Origin: Rhizophagus sp. LPA8_4_AMF
Lineage: Eukaryota > Glomeromycota > Glomeromycetes > Glomerales > Glomeraceae
Direction of reading: 5' to 3'
Assembly (NCBI GenBank): GCA_021464525.1
Contig: JADRCO010000424.1
Coordinates: forward strand, 1-34,008
Length of the DNA stretch: 34,008 nt
Positions 21,119 to 30,456 of this stretch are shown here, one piece after another. A program made the translations under genes and the position numbers. The first letter of the stretch is position 1, and every line of letters begins with the position of its first letter. Below the pieces are notes generated by a model that made no database searches, was not told where the DNA came from, and saw nothing but the letters and a program-made list of their open reading frames with translations.

Positions 21119-21978
21119 ATTCTTACGATATAACTTGTAATACTGTAGTGTGCAAACCGAAAGTTTTCATATTTGCATGCAATCATTATGATACTATAAC
21201 ATTCTTTATTTTTTCGTTCTTTATTTTCTTTATTTTCTTACATAATGATAGTTAACACTATATTTTATTTGAAATGACAGACTATTTTATTCACTTTAAG
21301 GTTTATGATTATTTTTGAATTTGAATATTTAAGAATTCATTTTTATTACAAAAATTAAGATCATTTTTTCATATAATTAAGACCATTTTTACATATAATT
21401 ATTTTAAGAAATTAATTAAAGAACAAATCACGATTTTTTACATAAGGTTAATGGCGCAGTAGATCAATGTAATACTATTGATCCACTATAAATAGTAATT
21501 GTGACTCAAACATGCCAAAACATGCCAAAACATGTGCATATGCGCCATATTGCATTAAATTCTGAATGGATAAATTACATTTATAGAAATATAGGAAAAA
21601 ATTTTAGGCGTATACAATTGTACAATTGTAACAATAAGAAAATTTTTTTTTATTTATAATAAAAAATATTTTTAAGTAATTATTTATACACAAAAAAAAA
21701 AATTTCTCGTTTACACAATTCGCATATGATTTATTTGAACAAAGAAACAAATAACAAATATGTATATCACCGGTTAAATGTCATGAAAAAGGATATATTT
21801 ATACCAAATATAGCCAAGTTTCGTACAAAATGAATTTATCACAATGGATTTGTTCCCTTCCAAGAAGAAAAAAAATTGTAAGATGCAAATCTCCAGATTT
21901 ATTGATATCGTCGTTTTGCAAAGTCTAATAAGATTTATATTCCGAAACTAACCGTATACAATTCTTTTTTATATACCA
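21119..21978. other. No gene seen; spacer with small inverted repeats
   Basis: ATGGCGCA (21453) and TGCGCCAT (about 21541) form an 8-base inverted pair around a smaller hairpin, GATCAAT/ATTGATC, and two ACATGCCAAA words. This may be a worn MITE of about 100 bases, but no target duplication is seen. Confidence 0.4.
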
Positions 21979-22197
21979 TTAACTTTTTGCGAATATGTAC
22001 ATCGGAGTATGTGTCCTAAATAGTTTGTGAGTTTTCACTGTCAAATACGGATGATCCGAAAAAGCATGTGTTTTATTTATTTTATTTAAATTATGAATAA
22101 TCTCAGATTTTGAGATTATGTCGTAATTTGCTTGATTGAACTGATTTTGGTATTGTTTTATAATGTGATGTGCTCTGATATGTGCTTTGAACTTCAT
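21979..22197 (-). CDS. Small unrecognised ORF, 72 aa, doubtful
   Basis: True ATG, basic and His/Asn-rich protein starting MKFKAHIRAHHIIKQYQNQF. GC is slightly above that of the flanks. CAGTTAG directly before the ATG could be a splice acceptor, in which case it would be a 3' exon. It has no recognised motif and may be chance. Confidence 0.25.
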   Translation of the reverse strand: MKFKAHIRAHHIIKQYQNQFNQANYDIISKSEIIHNLNKINKTHAFSDHPYLTVKTHKLFRTHTPMYIFAKS

Positions 22198-24065
22198 CTA
22201 ACTGATTGATCGATCATGCTAACAAATAACGAAAAAAAGTAATAAAATTCATTGAAGTTTCGGAAGGACATTCTTACTCTCCTTCTTTTTGTTTGGATAG
22301 TAAATTTGCCAATAGTTTTTTATTACATAATACCATTGGGCGTAAATTTTATGCTTTATTATAGGGCAATCATCAGTCGGTGGCTTCAAATAACTTAGCC
22401 TCAACAGATAACAGATAGAATATATATAGTTTACTTTTATAGTAGTGTAATATCTTCCGTAATCCGTTATCTATGTCTAACTTTGTTTAAAAATATGCAT
22501 CATTAAATAAAAAATAAACCACCATTATAGAGCCTTTAAAGGCATTTTCTATACGTATTTTTGTGACACTTTTAATTTTTATAATATATATGTGTGTGTG
22601 TGTGTGCCTTGCAGCGCGGATGCGTATAAAGTTTAAACCCTTCTCTTCAATATTTATTTTTAATTAAAGAATACTTCTTTATCTCCGTTGTTTAGATTGT
22701 GATCATATAATATATGATTTTAATAGTATAAATAAAAAAAAAGGGTTACTTTGTTTATTAAAGGCAAAAGATTTTACTGTAATTTATGAAATATCATGTG
22801 AAAGAATTGCGGTTGGAAACATATTATGCATTTTTAAGTAAATTTTCTTTGCATATTTAATTCCTTGTCTCGCTGCTTCTGAATCCTTTCTTTTAACTAT
22901 TGTACAATATGACGATCTTTCGAAAGTTAAGAATCTGATATAGAAGAAATTTAATCCCTTTTATTAGCTTTAAGTTTAAATATTTCTATCGACTTTTAAT
23001 TCCGAAAATTCTTTCCTTTACTGGAAAATTTTTGTGTAATATTTCTTAGAAAGAAAATTTATTTGTTGCGTACAACTTCCAAATTACTCCTATATATGGA
23101 AATACTTGAATGTTAAATTTACACCTAGACGATCATACTTATATTGGAAAGGGTGTTGCAAACTCAGATTTATTCCTGAGTATCGATTCATCAGGTTGTT
23201 TCTTGTTCTTTTTTAAAATAAATAAATATATAAATATATCGTTCTTAATTATTATTATTAACTACCTTTCGTTAACTGTGATAATTTTCATATTTGAGCT
23301 TAAAGTTATCGGCCGACTATTCACAAATTTAAGCTAAAAATGAAACCTCCCATTAAGAACTACTTTTACGGTTTGTTTTGGCGTGAATGATTTATTTTCA
23401 GGTCTGAAAATAATTTAGGGATATCAATTATTTGATTTAAAAAATGATTTGTTCCATTTCTTCTTAGAAAAAACTTTGCAATTTATTTAATATTAATACA
23501 TTCATTCCTGACATATAACTTTATGCAATCGTGAGAGCGTAGTGACCAATACTTTATTGCCGTTTTCAGAAATGTTAGAAATCTGAAATTTTGATCATTT
23601 TACACCGAACACATCGAGCATACCATGAACATATTATTAACGAACTTGAAATATGCATTATAAAAACCTAATTTTTGTCATTTTTGAATAAGAAAAAAAT
23701 AATTTGAAAATGGGATATTTATGCGAACACACATCGAACACACTGAACAAGCGAACACAAGCAAATACAAGTAATAGCATATATGGAAATGATATAAGTT
23801 TAATATATATATTTATTTATTGCATACTACTAAAATTTTTATAAAGGAATTTTTTTTCATTATTCGGTGTGTTCGATCCGTCAACATAGCAATAATAATT
23901 TAATTTTCGGTCTCAAGAGTTATCATAAATGCTCTTTTTACGTTTAAATATACTTACTTATACTTTCTTGAAATCTGTTCTGATGAAATATACGTATTTC
24001 GCTCACCGTTAAATTTTCAGAAAAGCTTTTAACATGAAAAAATAACAACGTTAACGAGTTGTATT
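22198..24065. other. No gene seen; spacer
   Basis: Holds a short (TG)n run at about 22590-22606 and a cluster of CGAACACA words (reported separately). A plus-strand frame at 23110-23337 has a true ATG but reads as hydrophobic A/T-rich translation and is not called. Confidence 0.45.
23603..23880. repeat. Cluster of CGAACACA words
   Basis: CGAACAC occurs at 23606, 23724, 23734 and 23752 on the plus strand, and inverted (GTGTGTTCG) at 23867-23875. The outer words ACACCGAACACATCGA and its inverted relative TTCGGTGTGTTCGATCC could be worn ends of a 270-base element. Confidence 0.4.
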
Positions 24066-24251
24066 CCCTGTAAAAAAAGTCGATCCGTTTTTTATATTCC
24101 GACTTTTTTCCGTAAAAGGCTCATATTTCCGGAAACAATAACCTTATATCACGTAATTTATCGAATTATTTTCATTTTCCGTGAATGGATCCGGGAAAGG
24201 CTCATTTTTACGGAGTTTTTACAGAAATAACGGATAAAATTTTTTATAGGG
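24066..24251 (+). mobile_element. MITE, CCCTGTAAAAAA subfamily, 186 bp, intact ends
   Basis: Ends CCCTGTAAAAAAAG and AAAATTTTTTATAGGG with the triplet ATT duplicated on both sides (24063-24065 and 24252-24254). It is homologous to 4123-4288 in the same orientation, with about 20 extra bases of interior. Confidence 0.85.
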
Positions 24252-24468
24252 ATTTTATAAAGAAAAAAATGTGCATGAGAGGAAATAATATTATCCAGAA
24301 TTAATTACGTGTAAATTGAATGTCAGTTTGTTAGTTCGACTAGTACACATGATTTATCACGTTAAACTTTAAGCTGTAATTCATCCTTTTTAATAATTAT
24401 TTTTTTTTGTATTTAAAGTTCGTATATATGGCAATAATATTTTATAGAATTCTAAACCCGCAGCAGGC

Positions 24469-24481
24469 TTGTGTTACGCTA
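24469..24481 (+). promoter_or_regulatory. Shared upstream motif of INSPQT genes, copy B
   Basis: TTGTGTTACGCTA, the partner of 20554-20569, 25 bases before the TATA box at 24507. Confidence 0.4.
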
Positions 24482-24506
24482 TAAAAATAGATATACGATG
24501 TTTTCT

Positions 24507-24514
24507 TATAAAAA
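24507..24514 (+). promoter_or_regulatory. TATA box of the second INSPQT gene
   Basis: TATAAAAA, 84 bases before the ATG at 24598, followed by a C-rich patch (ACCCCTG, ACCTCCCACAC) that resembles the ATCCCC after the TATA box of the first gene. A second TATAAAAA at 24480 is an alternative. Confidence 0.4.
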
Positions 24515-24597
24515 CCCCTGAAAACCTCCCACACTGAAAAAAATAATTATCTTCAATAATTTATAAATCATAAATACGAAATACTTTTACGTCAATC

Positions 24598-25056
24598 ATG
24601 AATAATAAGGACATTTCACAAAATAATTTCAATAAGATTATTTATGAAACCTCCGATTTCAAAAATTTACAACAAATAGAGAACACGTATGTGCCAGTCA
24701 CACACTGCAAGAACGTTACGACCTCTGACCAACAACCCGTATCCAATGTCATTTTAAACGATACTATTTCTCCTAATTATAATCATCAGCAATATGACGT
24801 TTCAAACAATATTCCTCACCATAACTATTGTCAATCCATGCCTAATAATACTACACCTTCGCAATTTTACCCACGATACATTAATCAAAATCCACCAAAT
24901 CCACCAAATCCACCTCAGTTCAATATTTTTCCGCCACTTAATTCATTTAACATAACTATTAATTCTCCTCAAACAAATATTATTGTTATTCCAGTAACTA
25001 ATCCAGATATTAATATCAAATTCGAAACTTTCTATAACAATAACTCGCAAACTTGA
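24598..25056 (+). CDS. INSPQT-family protein B, 152 aa
   Basis: Intronless ORF from a true ATG to TGA. The N-terminal 95 residues are rich in Asn, Gln, Thr and Tyr and probably disordered. Residues 99-106 are a short repeat of NPP coded by near-perfect AATCCACCA units. The conserved module runs from about 108 to 147: FNIFPPLNSFNITINSPQT, then IIVIPVTNPDI and an amphipathic tail. It is closest to the third paralogue, sharing TSDQQP, QQYDVSNN and FNI-PPLNS. No signal peptide, membrane segment or known domain is seen. Function unknown. Confidence 0.75.
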   Translation: MNNKDISQNNFNKIIYETSDFKNLQQIENTYVPVTHCKNVTTSDQQPVSNVILNDTISPNYNHQQYDVSNNIPHHNYCQSMPNNTTPSQFYPRYINQNPPNPPNPPQFNIFPPLNSFNITINSPQTNIIVIPVTNPDINIKFETFYNNNSQT

Positions 25057-25447
25057 TTTCAACATTATATTCTTTTCTTGTTTAATAAATCAATATAATA
25101 TCGTTAAGTTTTATTCATATTCTATATTATTCTATATTTTTTCATATTTATTTTATTTTTTTTTTTATTTGCATATTCTTGTATAATGGTAATTATCAGT
25201 GTTCTTTATTTCTTACATTAATTAAATATATTTCTTAAAAATTTTTGATTAGATTAGTCCGTCATTTTTCAATGTTATATAAGATTAAATGTAAGAATTA
25301 AGAAAAAGTGGAGTTTACATGCCAGCTTGCACAAAATATAAAATTTTACATATTATAATAAATATTTTTTCTACTCTTTTTTTTTTGTACACGTTCCTTT
25401 AATAGAGTGAATAACTATTTAGGATACTAAAAGTGGTTGACACCCTA
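25057..25447. other. 3' flank of gene B; no gene seen
   Basis: TTTCAACATTA just after the stop is also found just after the stop of the third paralogue, so the 3' untranslated region shares ancestry. AATAAA lies at about 25084. The rest is A/T-rich. Confidence 0.5.
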
Positions 25448-25578
25448 CCCTATAAAAAATTTTTATCCGAATATTTCCATTATTTCTCCGTGTCTTTCGT
25501 AAAAATTCCGTAAAAATGATACATTCACGGAAAAAAACATGGAAATATACTTAACACGGATCAACATTTTTTACAGGG
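25448..25578 (+). mobile_element. MITE, CCCTATAAAAAA family, 131 bp
   Basis: Ends CCCTATAAAAAATTTTTATCC and CATTTTTTACAGGG, flanked by CTA on both sides (25445-25447 and 25579-25581). It is nearly identical to 30086-30212 in inverted orientation and close to 1757-1873. Confidence 0.85.
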
Positions 25579-25581
25579 CTA

Positions 25582-26604
25582 AAGAAACTCAATGATATAA
25601 ATTGCTTTATTTAATTTATAAAGTTAGACTGATGGTTTTAAAGTTTTATGTACTCGTTCATTTATTGATGCCAACCTCTTTATTATTATAGTTTTTCAAA
25701 AATATATTTATATGGTTACGATACGTTTCACGGAATTTATGAAGTCCATTTTGCATAACCCGTGTTACTTAGCCAAAATATATTATCGAAATTCATGATA
25801 TTTTACTGACATAGTACGTAACACTTCAAAGATACTGAATGAATGTATAAAATATGTATAAATAAAAAAAATATATATATAAAAATAAAAATAAAAATAA
25901 AATGCATATACAAATAAATAAAAATTTACGGCAAAATGTCTTTTCGGCAAAACGGTATCGATTGACATTTCGATTAGTGACAGTTCGGTAATATAGTTTT
26001 TACAAAATGAACTTCGGCAAAGTGGACTTCGGGTATTATCTCGATAATAAATTATATTATATCAATTTAATTCTAGTTTGATTACTGATTGTAAATAAAT
26101 AATTACTGTACATCGTCACGTGCCGGACGAACGCCACACGTCAAGAAACACGTGATAAAGAAATTTTCTTTGATAAAAGTTAGTGAAATGAATCTGTACT
26201 TTATTACTAACCAATTTAGATTAAATAATTATACTCTCATACATCTTAGCTGTTACTGATAAATTTTTTTTAGTTTAATTGAAATGAAATATCATTGAAT
26301 GATAAAAAAAAAGAGGAAACATTGTGGCCCTAATATTATTTCTTTGAGTGCTAATACGGATTTATATGACAAGAGAATTTTATTTATATTTAAATATTTA
26401 TAATATAGGTTCAATTATCATATTGTTAAGAGAACCTGAATTTGGGAGTTCATTGGCGCTAATGGAAAATTTTTTGATGATCATCTCTTTTAGCCGCACT
26501 TTTAAGGTCTCATTATAAATTAATCTTTGAGTAAAACTTAATTGACACAAAACGGGTTAATTTAATAATCATTCTAAAAAAGCAATAAAAAAAAATACCG
26601 TATA
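25582..26604. other. No gene seen; spacer
   Basis: A/T-rich DNA with an (AAATA)n-like patch at about 25860-25925 and the TTCGGCAAA cluster. A minus-strand frame at 25783-25968 is only an aromatic translation of that patch. Confidence 0.5.
25927..26034 (+). repeat. TTCGGCAAA word cluster
   Basis: ACGGCAAAATG, TTCGGCAAAACGG, TTCGGTAAT, TTCGGCAAAGTGG and TTCGGG follow each other within about 110 bases, spaced irregularly. It looks like a decayed short-unit tandem repeat. Confidence 0.6.
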
Positions 26605-26821
26605 GCACTGCCTAAAAAAACCCCCTTTCGGCGTACCCCATATTCTCGATATATCAAATAACGTAATATGTAGATCTTTTTTTAATTTTCTAAAAATTAG
26701 TATTTTTTAAAAATCGAATTTAAATTTTCATATATTAAATTTGATTAGTACTGACAGGATGGACCTACACACTGTTTCAAACCCAGTAAATTGATTTATA
26801 CCCGGGTATTTTGGGCAGTGC
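26605..26821. mobile_element. Putative TA-target MITE, 217 bp
   Basis: Inverted ends GCACTGCCTAAAA and TTTTGGGCAGTGC, followed inward by CCCC/GGG-type pairing, with TA on both sides (26603-26604 and 26822-26823). The TA duplication suggests Tc1/mariner. If CACTG is taken as the true end, a CACTA element is the alternative, but no 2-3 base duplication fits that placement as well. It has no coding capacity. Confidence 0.65.
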
Positions 26822-26823
26822 TA

Positions 26824-27400
26824 CACTGTATCTTTATTCGTTATTATCGAAAACTATGTGTTACTAAACTATTGGTTTCACTCCACTTGCTTTTAAAAAT
26901 CAAAGAACAGATCAAATTAATTTCTAAACTTGATTATTATATGAACTAAATAAGCCATTATTATTTGCTTTTAAATAATCAAAGAGCAAATCAAATTAAT
27001 TTCTAAACTTACTGTAATTATTATTATTTAAATGACTAAATAAGTCGTTATTATTTACAAATAAATTAATATTAAAAATTAGAAAACTGATTTACATTTA
27101 ATTAAAATCAAACCTCCAGATCTGCATTTATTAATAGAATCCTTTTTAGTTCTTATTAGTCGTAAGGTTTGAATCATGTTTTATCACCGCCTTTTTATTG
27201 CACAATCACGTATGAAATGCGCTTTTTGAAAATAGCCACATACTGTATAATTATTTCCAAAAATTTTTTTATTGTAACATACATAAAACAGATTTTCTCA
27301 TAAATATTCATCGAATTTTTCTTAAAAAAAAAAAAAAAAATAACGTATAGTAATTATCTTACATAATATTATCGTTATATTATGTTTTGTTTATTTATCT
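26824..27400. other. No gene seen; spacer with a diverged direct repeat
   Basis: TTGCTTTTAAAnAATCAAAGAnCAnATCAAATTAATTTC-type text occurs twice, at about 26888 and 26967, roughly 79 bases apart, showing an old tandem duplication. Confidence 0.5.
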
Positions 27401-27407
27401 AATTTTA

Positions 27408-27728
27408 GAGTTCTTAACTTCAAAAGTTAAGCTGTTATATAATATTTGTAAATTTGAGAAAAGGAAGTTTTTATTCATTATTAAAAATTACGCTAAAATT
27501 GCCATTTGCCAGAAAGCATTGTATACTGTATTTTCATTAATATTATTCATTTGTTCTGTCACACTTTTAATTATGGCCATTTATGGAGGAATGTTAATTA
27601 CGACAATGATTATCACAATAAATCACAATTCACGAAATATTCTTACTGTCGATTTCGAAGCAACATATAATTTTCCAAAGTTAGTTATTATTATATATTT
27701 TATAGTCCCGTTAAAACATTCTGAATAG
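27408..27728 (+). pseudogene. Membrane-protein-like fragment, unrecognised
   Basis: The frame is open from before CTAATTTTAG (a plausible branch site and splice acceptor ending at about 27408) to a TAG at 27726-27728. It encodes a Lys-rich stretch, then a strongly hydrophobic segment with LYTVFSLILFICSVTLLIMA, a YGG, then a polar VDFEATYNFPK. There is no suitable early ATG, so it would be an internal or last exon. GTTAGT after FPK could be a donor. It could be one transmembrane exon of a larger gene, or a relic; no family is recognised. Confidence 0.35.
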
Positions 27729-28235
27729 TTTATTGGTTTTACGCCATGCCTGTTGCTGGTCATTATTTGCAGATAGACGTCTTACCTTAATGAAACCCGG
27801 AAAAAATTAAAATCTTTTTAGTCTCAATTACAATTTCAAATACAATAACCTACGAACAATTAAAAAAAAATTTCACCAATTATACAAATTTTCGTGAATA
27901 ATTTCATTTACGGAAACTAATGAAAGCCTGAAAACTAAAAGCTTATATACAGTATTTCCCTAAAAAATTGTATGATTTTTATAATATATATCGGACTAAC
28001 AACTTTTTTTATATCGGAGACAAGGAAATTATCTGAAAAAGTAAATAAATTAAAATATAAATAGGTAAATTATTAAATGAATAATTCTTTTTTTATACCG
28101 TTATAGAAGTTGGCTTTAATTTGTTCAAAAAATTGTTGGTTACACAACATGAATATACAAGTTAGGTTTAAATTTAAAAAATTTAAAACAATAAAATGCG
28201 ATGAAATGTTTATTCTTCATCATATTGACAAAAAT
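27729..28235. other. No gene seen; 5' flank of the third INSPQT copy
   Basis: A/T-rich. I find neither the TTGTGTT-ACGC motif nor a clear TATA box in the place where genes A and B have them. Confidence 0.45.
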
Positions 28236-28718
28236 ATGAATAATAATAATTTTAATAATTTATCTCAAACGGCTGCCGTTACTCAATCTACACTTGCTCC
28301 GGTCACATATAACAATTCTGATCAGCAACCTATGCCGAATAATAACGGCGTTTTTATTTCCTCTAATAATAATTAACAACAATGTGACGTTTCAAACAAT
28401 ACCCCTCATGATCAATATCAGCAATATACGTCCACTAATAATAACGATACTTTTCATCAGCAAAATAGAACCTCAAATAATACTCCTAATCGTAATAATC
28501 AACAATCCACATCCGACAACACTTCACTTCCGCAATTTTGCCACAATCAAATTCCATATAATCCACATCAATTTAATATTCCACCTCTGCTTAACTCACT
28601 TGGTATAAATATTAATTCTCCACAGACAACTATTATCATTATACCGGTGACTAGTTCGGAAATTCAAAATCGACTCCTGCAAGTTCTAAATCATTCTTCC
28701 TCAAAAACTGACTTGTAA
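28236..28718 (+). pseudogene. INSPQT-family copy C, one in-frame stop
   Basis: A true ATG at 28236 starts MNNNNFNNLSQ. The frame meets TAA at 28374-28376 after 46 residues and then continues in the same frame for 113 codons to TAA at 28716-28718. The stop sits where a Gln codon (CAA) would suit the Asn/Gln context. The downstream part has QQCDVSNN, FNIPPLLNS, the INSPQT module with TTIIIIPVT, and a helix-like tail, all aligned with gene B. There is otherwise no frameshift, so the loss is recent, or the short 46-residue product is made alone. An ATG at 28149 would add 29 residues but has no counterpart in A or B. Confidence 0.7.
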
Positions 28719-29395
28719 ACTCGTTTCAACATTAATGATCTTCATGTTATATCAAGATTTATGTATGATTTCAGTTCATGTAGGATTTATCTATATTAAT
28801 AACATAATTTCTTATTTACACCAATTTCTATTTATATAAATAAAAAAGGATTTTTTTTATAGAGATTAATTTTCTAGTGATTAATATCTGACCAAATTTA
28901 AATAAAAAAAATCATCATGCGTAATAAATCATATTAATTGACCGTTTTATTATTTTTAACATCAACTTCCTGTCGGTGAAATGGATTCGGCAATAGTGAT
29001 ACAGTTCGTCTCATATAGTGTAGATATCTATCATCCGCGGATTCGGATATCCGTTAGTACTGTATTATAATCCGAAGATAAAATTCTCGGATATCTGTGA
29101 AATTGTCTATCTGATATCCAGGATAAAAATATCTGTGGATACGGATAGATGGAGGATATCCGCAGCAAAAATTTCTGTCGGTTTTATTTTTATTGGTGTA
29201 CCATTTACACCATACGTTGAAATCAATTCAAAATCTCACCTTTACCCAGTTTTTACTAGTAAAAGATTTTTTTATTATCAAAAGCCAAAATTTTATATTG
29301 ATGAATTAAACTAATTTAATTTATTATTGTTATTACTATTAGTTTGATAATTAAAGTTCTTTAATTCGTAACTTAAGAAACAATTGTTTCTTAAT
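28719..29395. other. No gene seen; 3' flank of copy C and a GGATATCC-rich block
   Basis: TTTCAACATTA after the stop matches the 3' flank of gene B. From about 28968 to 29185, GGATA, GATATC and TATCC words recur more than ten times, including the palindrome CGGATATCCG, and CTGTCGGT stands at both edges. This may be an old element with direct-repeat edges. Confidence 0.45.
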
Positions 29396-29905
29396 CTAAT
29401 TAATGCGGATTAGGTACTTGTTAGAATTTTCACTTCCTGATATAGGCGCTTTCGAAACATATGCCATAGCACGTCTGAAATGTGTTTCAGGAATGTGTTT
29501 CAGGTTGACATATACTATATCGCATGCACCGCCCCTATAAAAAAAGTAGATACATTTTTTATACTGAAAGATACATTTTGTATACTGAGAGATACGTCTA
29601 GATACATCTAGATACGTTTTGAGATACGGAAAAATGCACAATTCCGTATCTCACATGATACATTTTTCAGTATCTCCGTATACAACACGTATCTTGCAAG
29701 ATATGGAATTGTGCATTTTTCCGTATCTCAAAACGTATCTAGACGTATCTAGACGTATCTAGACGTATCTCTCAGTATACCAAACGTAACTTTCAGTATA
29801 AAAAACGTATCTACTTTTTTTATAGGGCGCTCCCTGATCGCGTGACACATCCAATCAGATTATGATGTTGCACTGATAAGCATCTTAGAAAAAATGCAGT
29901 ATTTT
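29396..29905 (-). pseudogene. Coding-like fragment split by the foldback MITE
   Basis: On the minus strand, 29396-29530 reads as ordinary protein, including YVNLKHIPETHFRRAMAYVS, with a stop at the end. Across the MITE at 29533-29827, and counting the CGC duplication once, the same frame is open for about 30 codons up to near 29905, including HHNLIGCVTRSGSG. GC is higher than in the flanks. A 13-base AATGTGTTTCAGG repeats twice at about 29478-29504. No start codon or domain is recognised, so this is a fragment only. Confidence 0.4.
29533..29827. mobile_element. Foldback MITE, CCCTATAAAAAA ends, 295 bp
   Basis: Arms of about 125 bases are near-perfect inverted repeats, starting CCCTATAAAAAAAGTAGATAC and ending with its complement, around a spacer of about 45 bases. 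Decamers ACGTATCTAG are tandem in both arms; the right arm (29733-29770) has one unit more than the left. The triplet CGC is duplicated on both sides (29530-29532 and 29828-29830). It has no coding capacity. A transcript through it would fold into a long double-stranded hairpin. Confidence 0.9.
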
Positions 29906-30085
29906 TCTTAAAACATTGTAATAAAAAAATTATTTTATCACATTTATAATAAGATATTTAAAAATTTATTCTTTTACACTTTATTAACTTTAATAAACAA
30001 ATAAACAAACTATTTTTAAAGAAATAATTTTTTAGTAAAAAACGCTAATTATTCCATGAATATTTAAACCAATTTGATAAAAATT

Positions 30086-30212
30086 AACTGTAAAAAATGT
30101 TATTCCGTGTTTTATATTTCCATGTTTTTCCGTGAATGCATCATTTTCACGGAATTTTTACGAAAGTCACGGAGAAATAATGGAAATATTTGAGTAAAAA
30201 TTTTTTATAGGG
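30086..30212 (-). mobile_element. MITE, CCCTATAAAAAA family, 127 bp, inverted
   Basis: Its reverse complement starts CCCTATAAAAAATTTTTACTC and follows 25448-25578 almost base for base. The other end is worn (AACTGTAAAAAA) and no 3-base duplication survives. Confidence 0.8.
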
Positions 30213-30358
30213 CAAGGCTTGCTTCATATAACGAAAGTGCCAAAACTACGCGTCTACACTGTAAAGTGAAAAAACCCAAACGCGTACGAAGTTCCACATA
30301 AAAATATTCATAAATAGAAAAATATTCAAACTATCTTGATAAAATTAGTGCTTGAATA

Positions 30359-30456
30359 GTTCCAGACATGCTGAACAACTTTACATAAGCTTCCTAAACC
30401 TAATTCATTTAGCTAAATTACCGAAATTATGTTATAAATTTGAAAAATAAATGTAG
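30359..30456 (+). repeat. 95-base interspersed repeat, copy R3
   Basis: GCTGAACAACTTTACATAAGC core and CTAAATTACCGAAATTATGTT block at the same spacing as R1 and R2, about 30 kb away in the same orientation. Confidence 0.7.

Noticed and set aside
26605-26821. CACTA-type element
   Set aside because: CACTG is present at both ends, but the flanks give no 2-3 base duplication at that boundary, whereas TA fits one base further out.
28294-28608. 104-codon plus-strand frame overlapping copy C
   Set aside because: Ile/Leu/Thr-rich shadow of the Asn-rich frame; it does not contain the family module.
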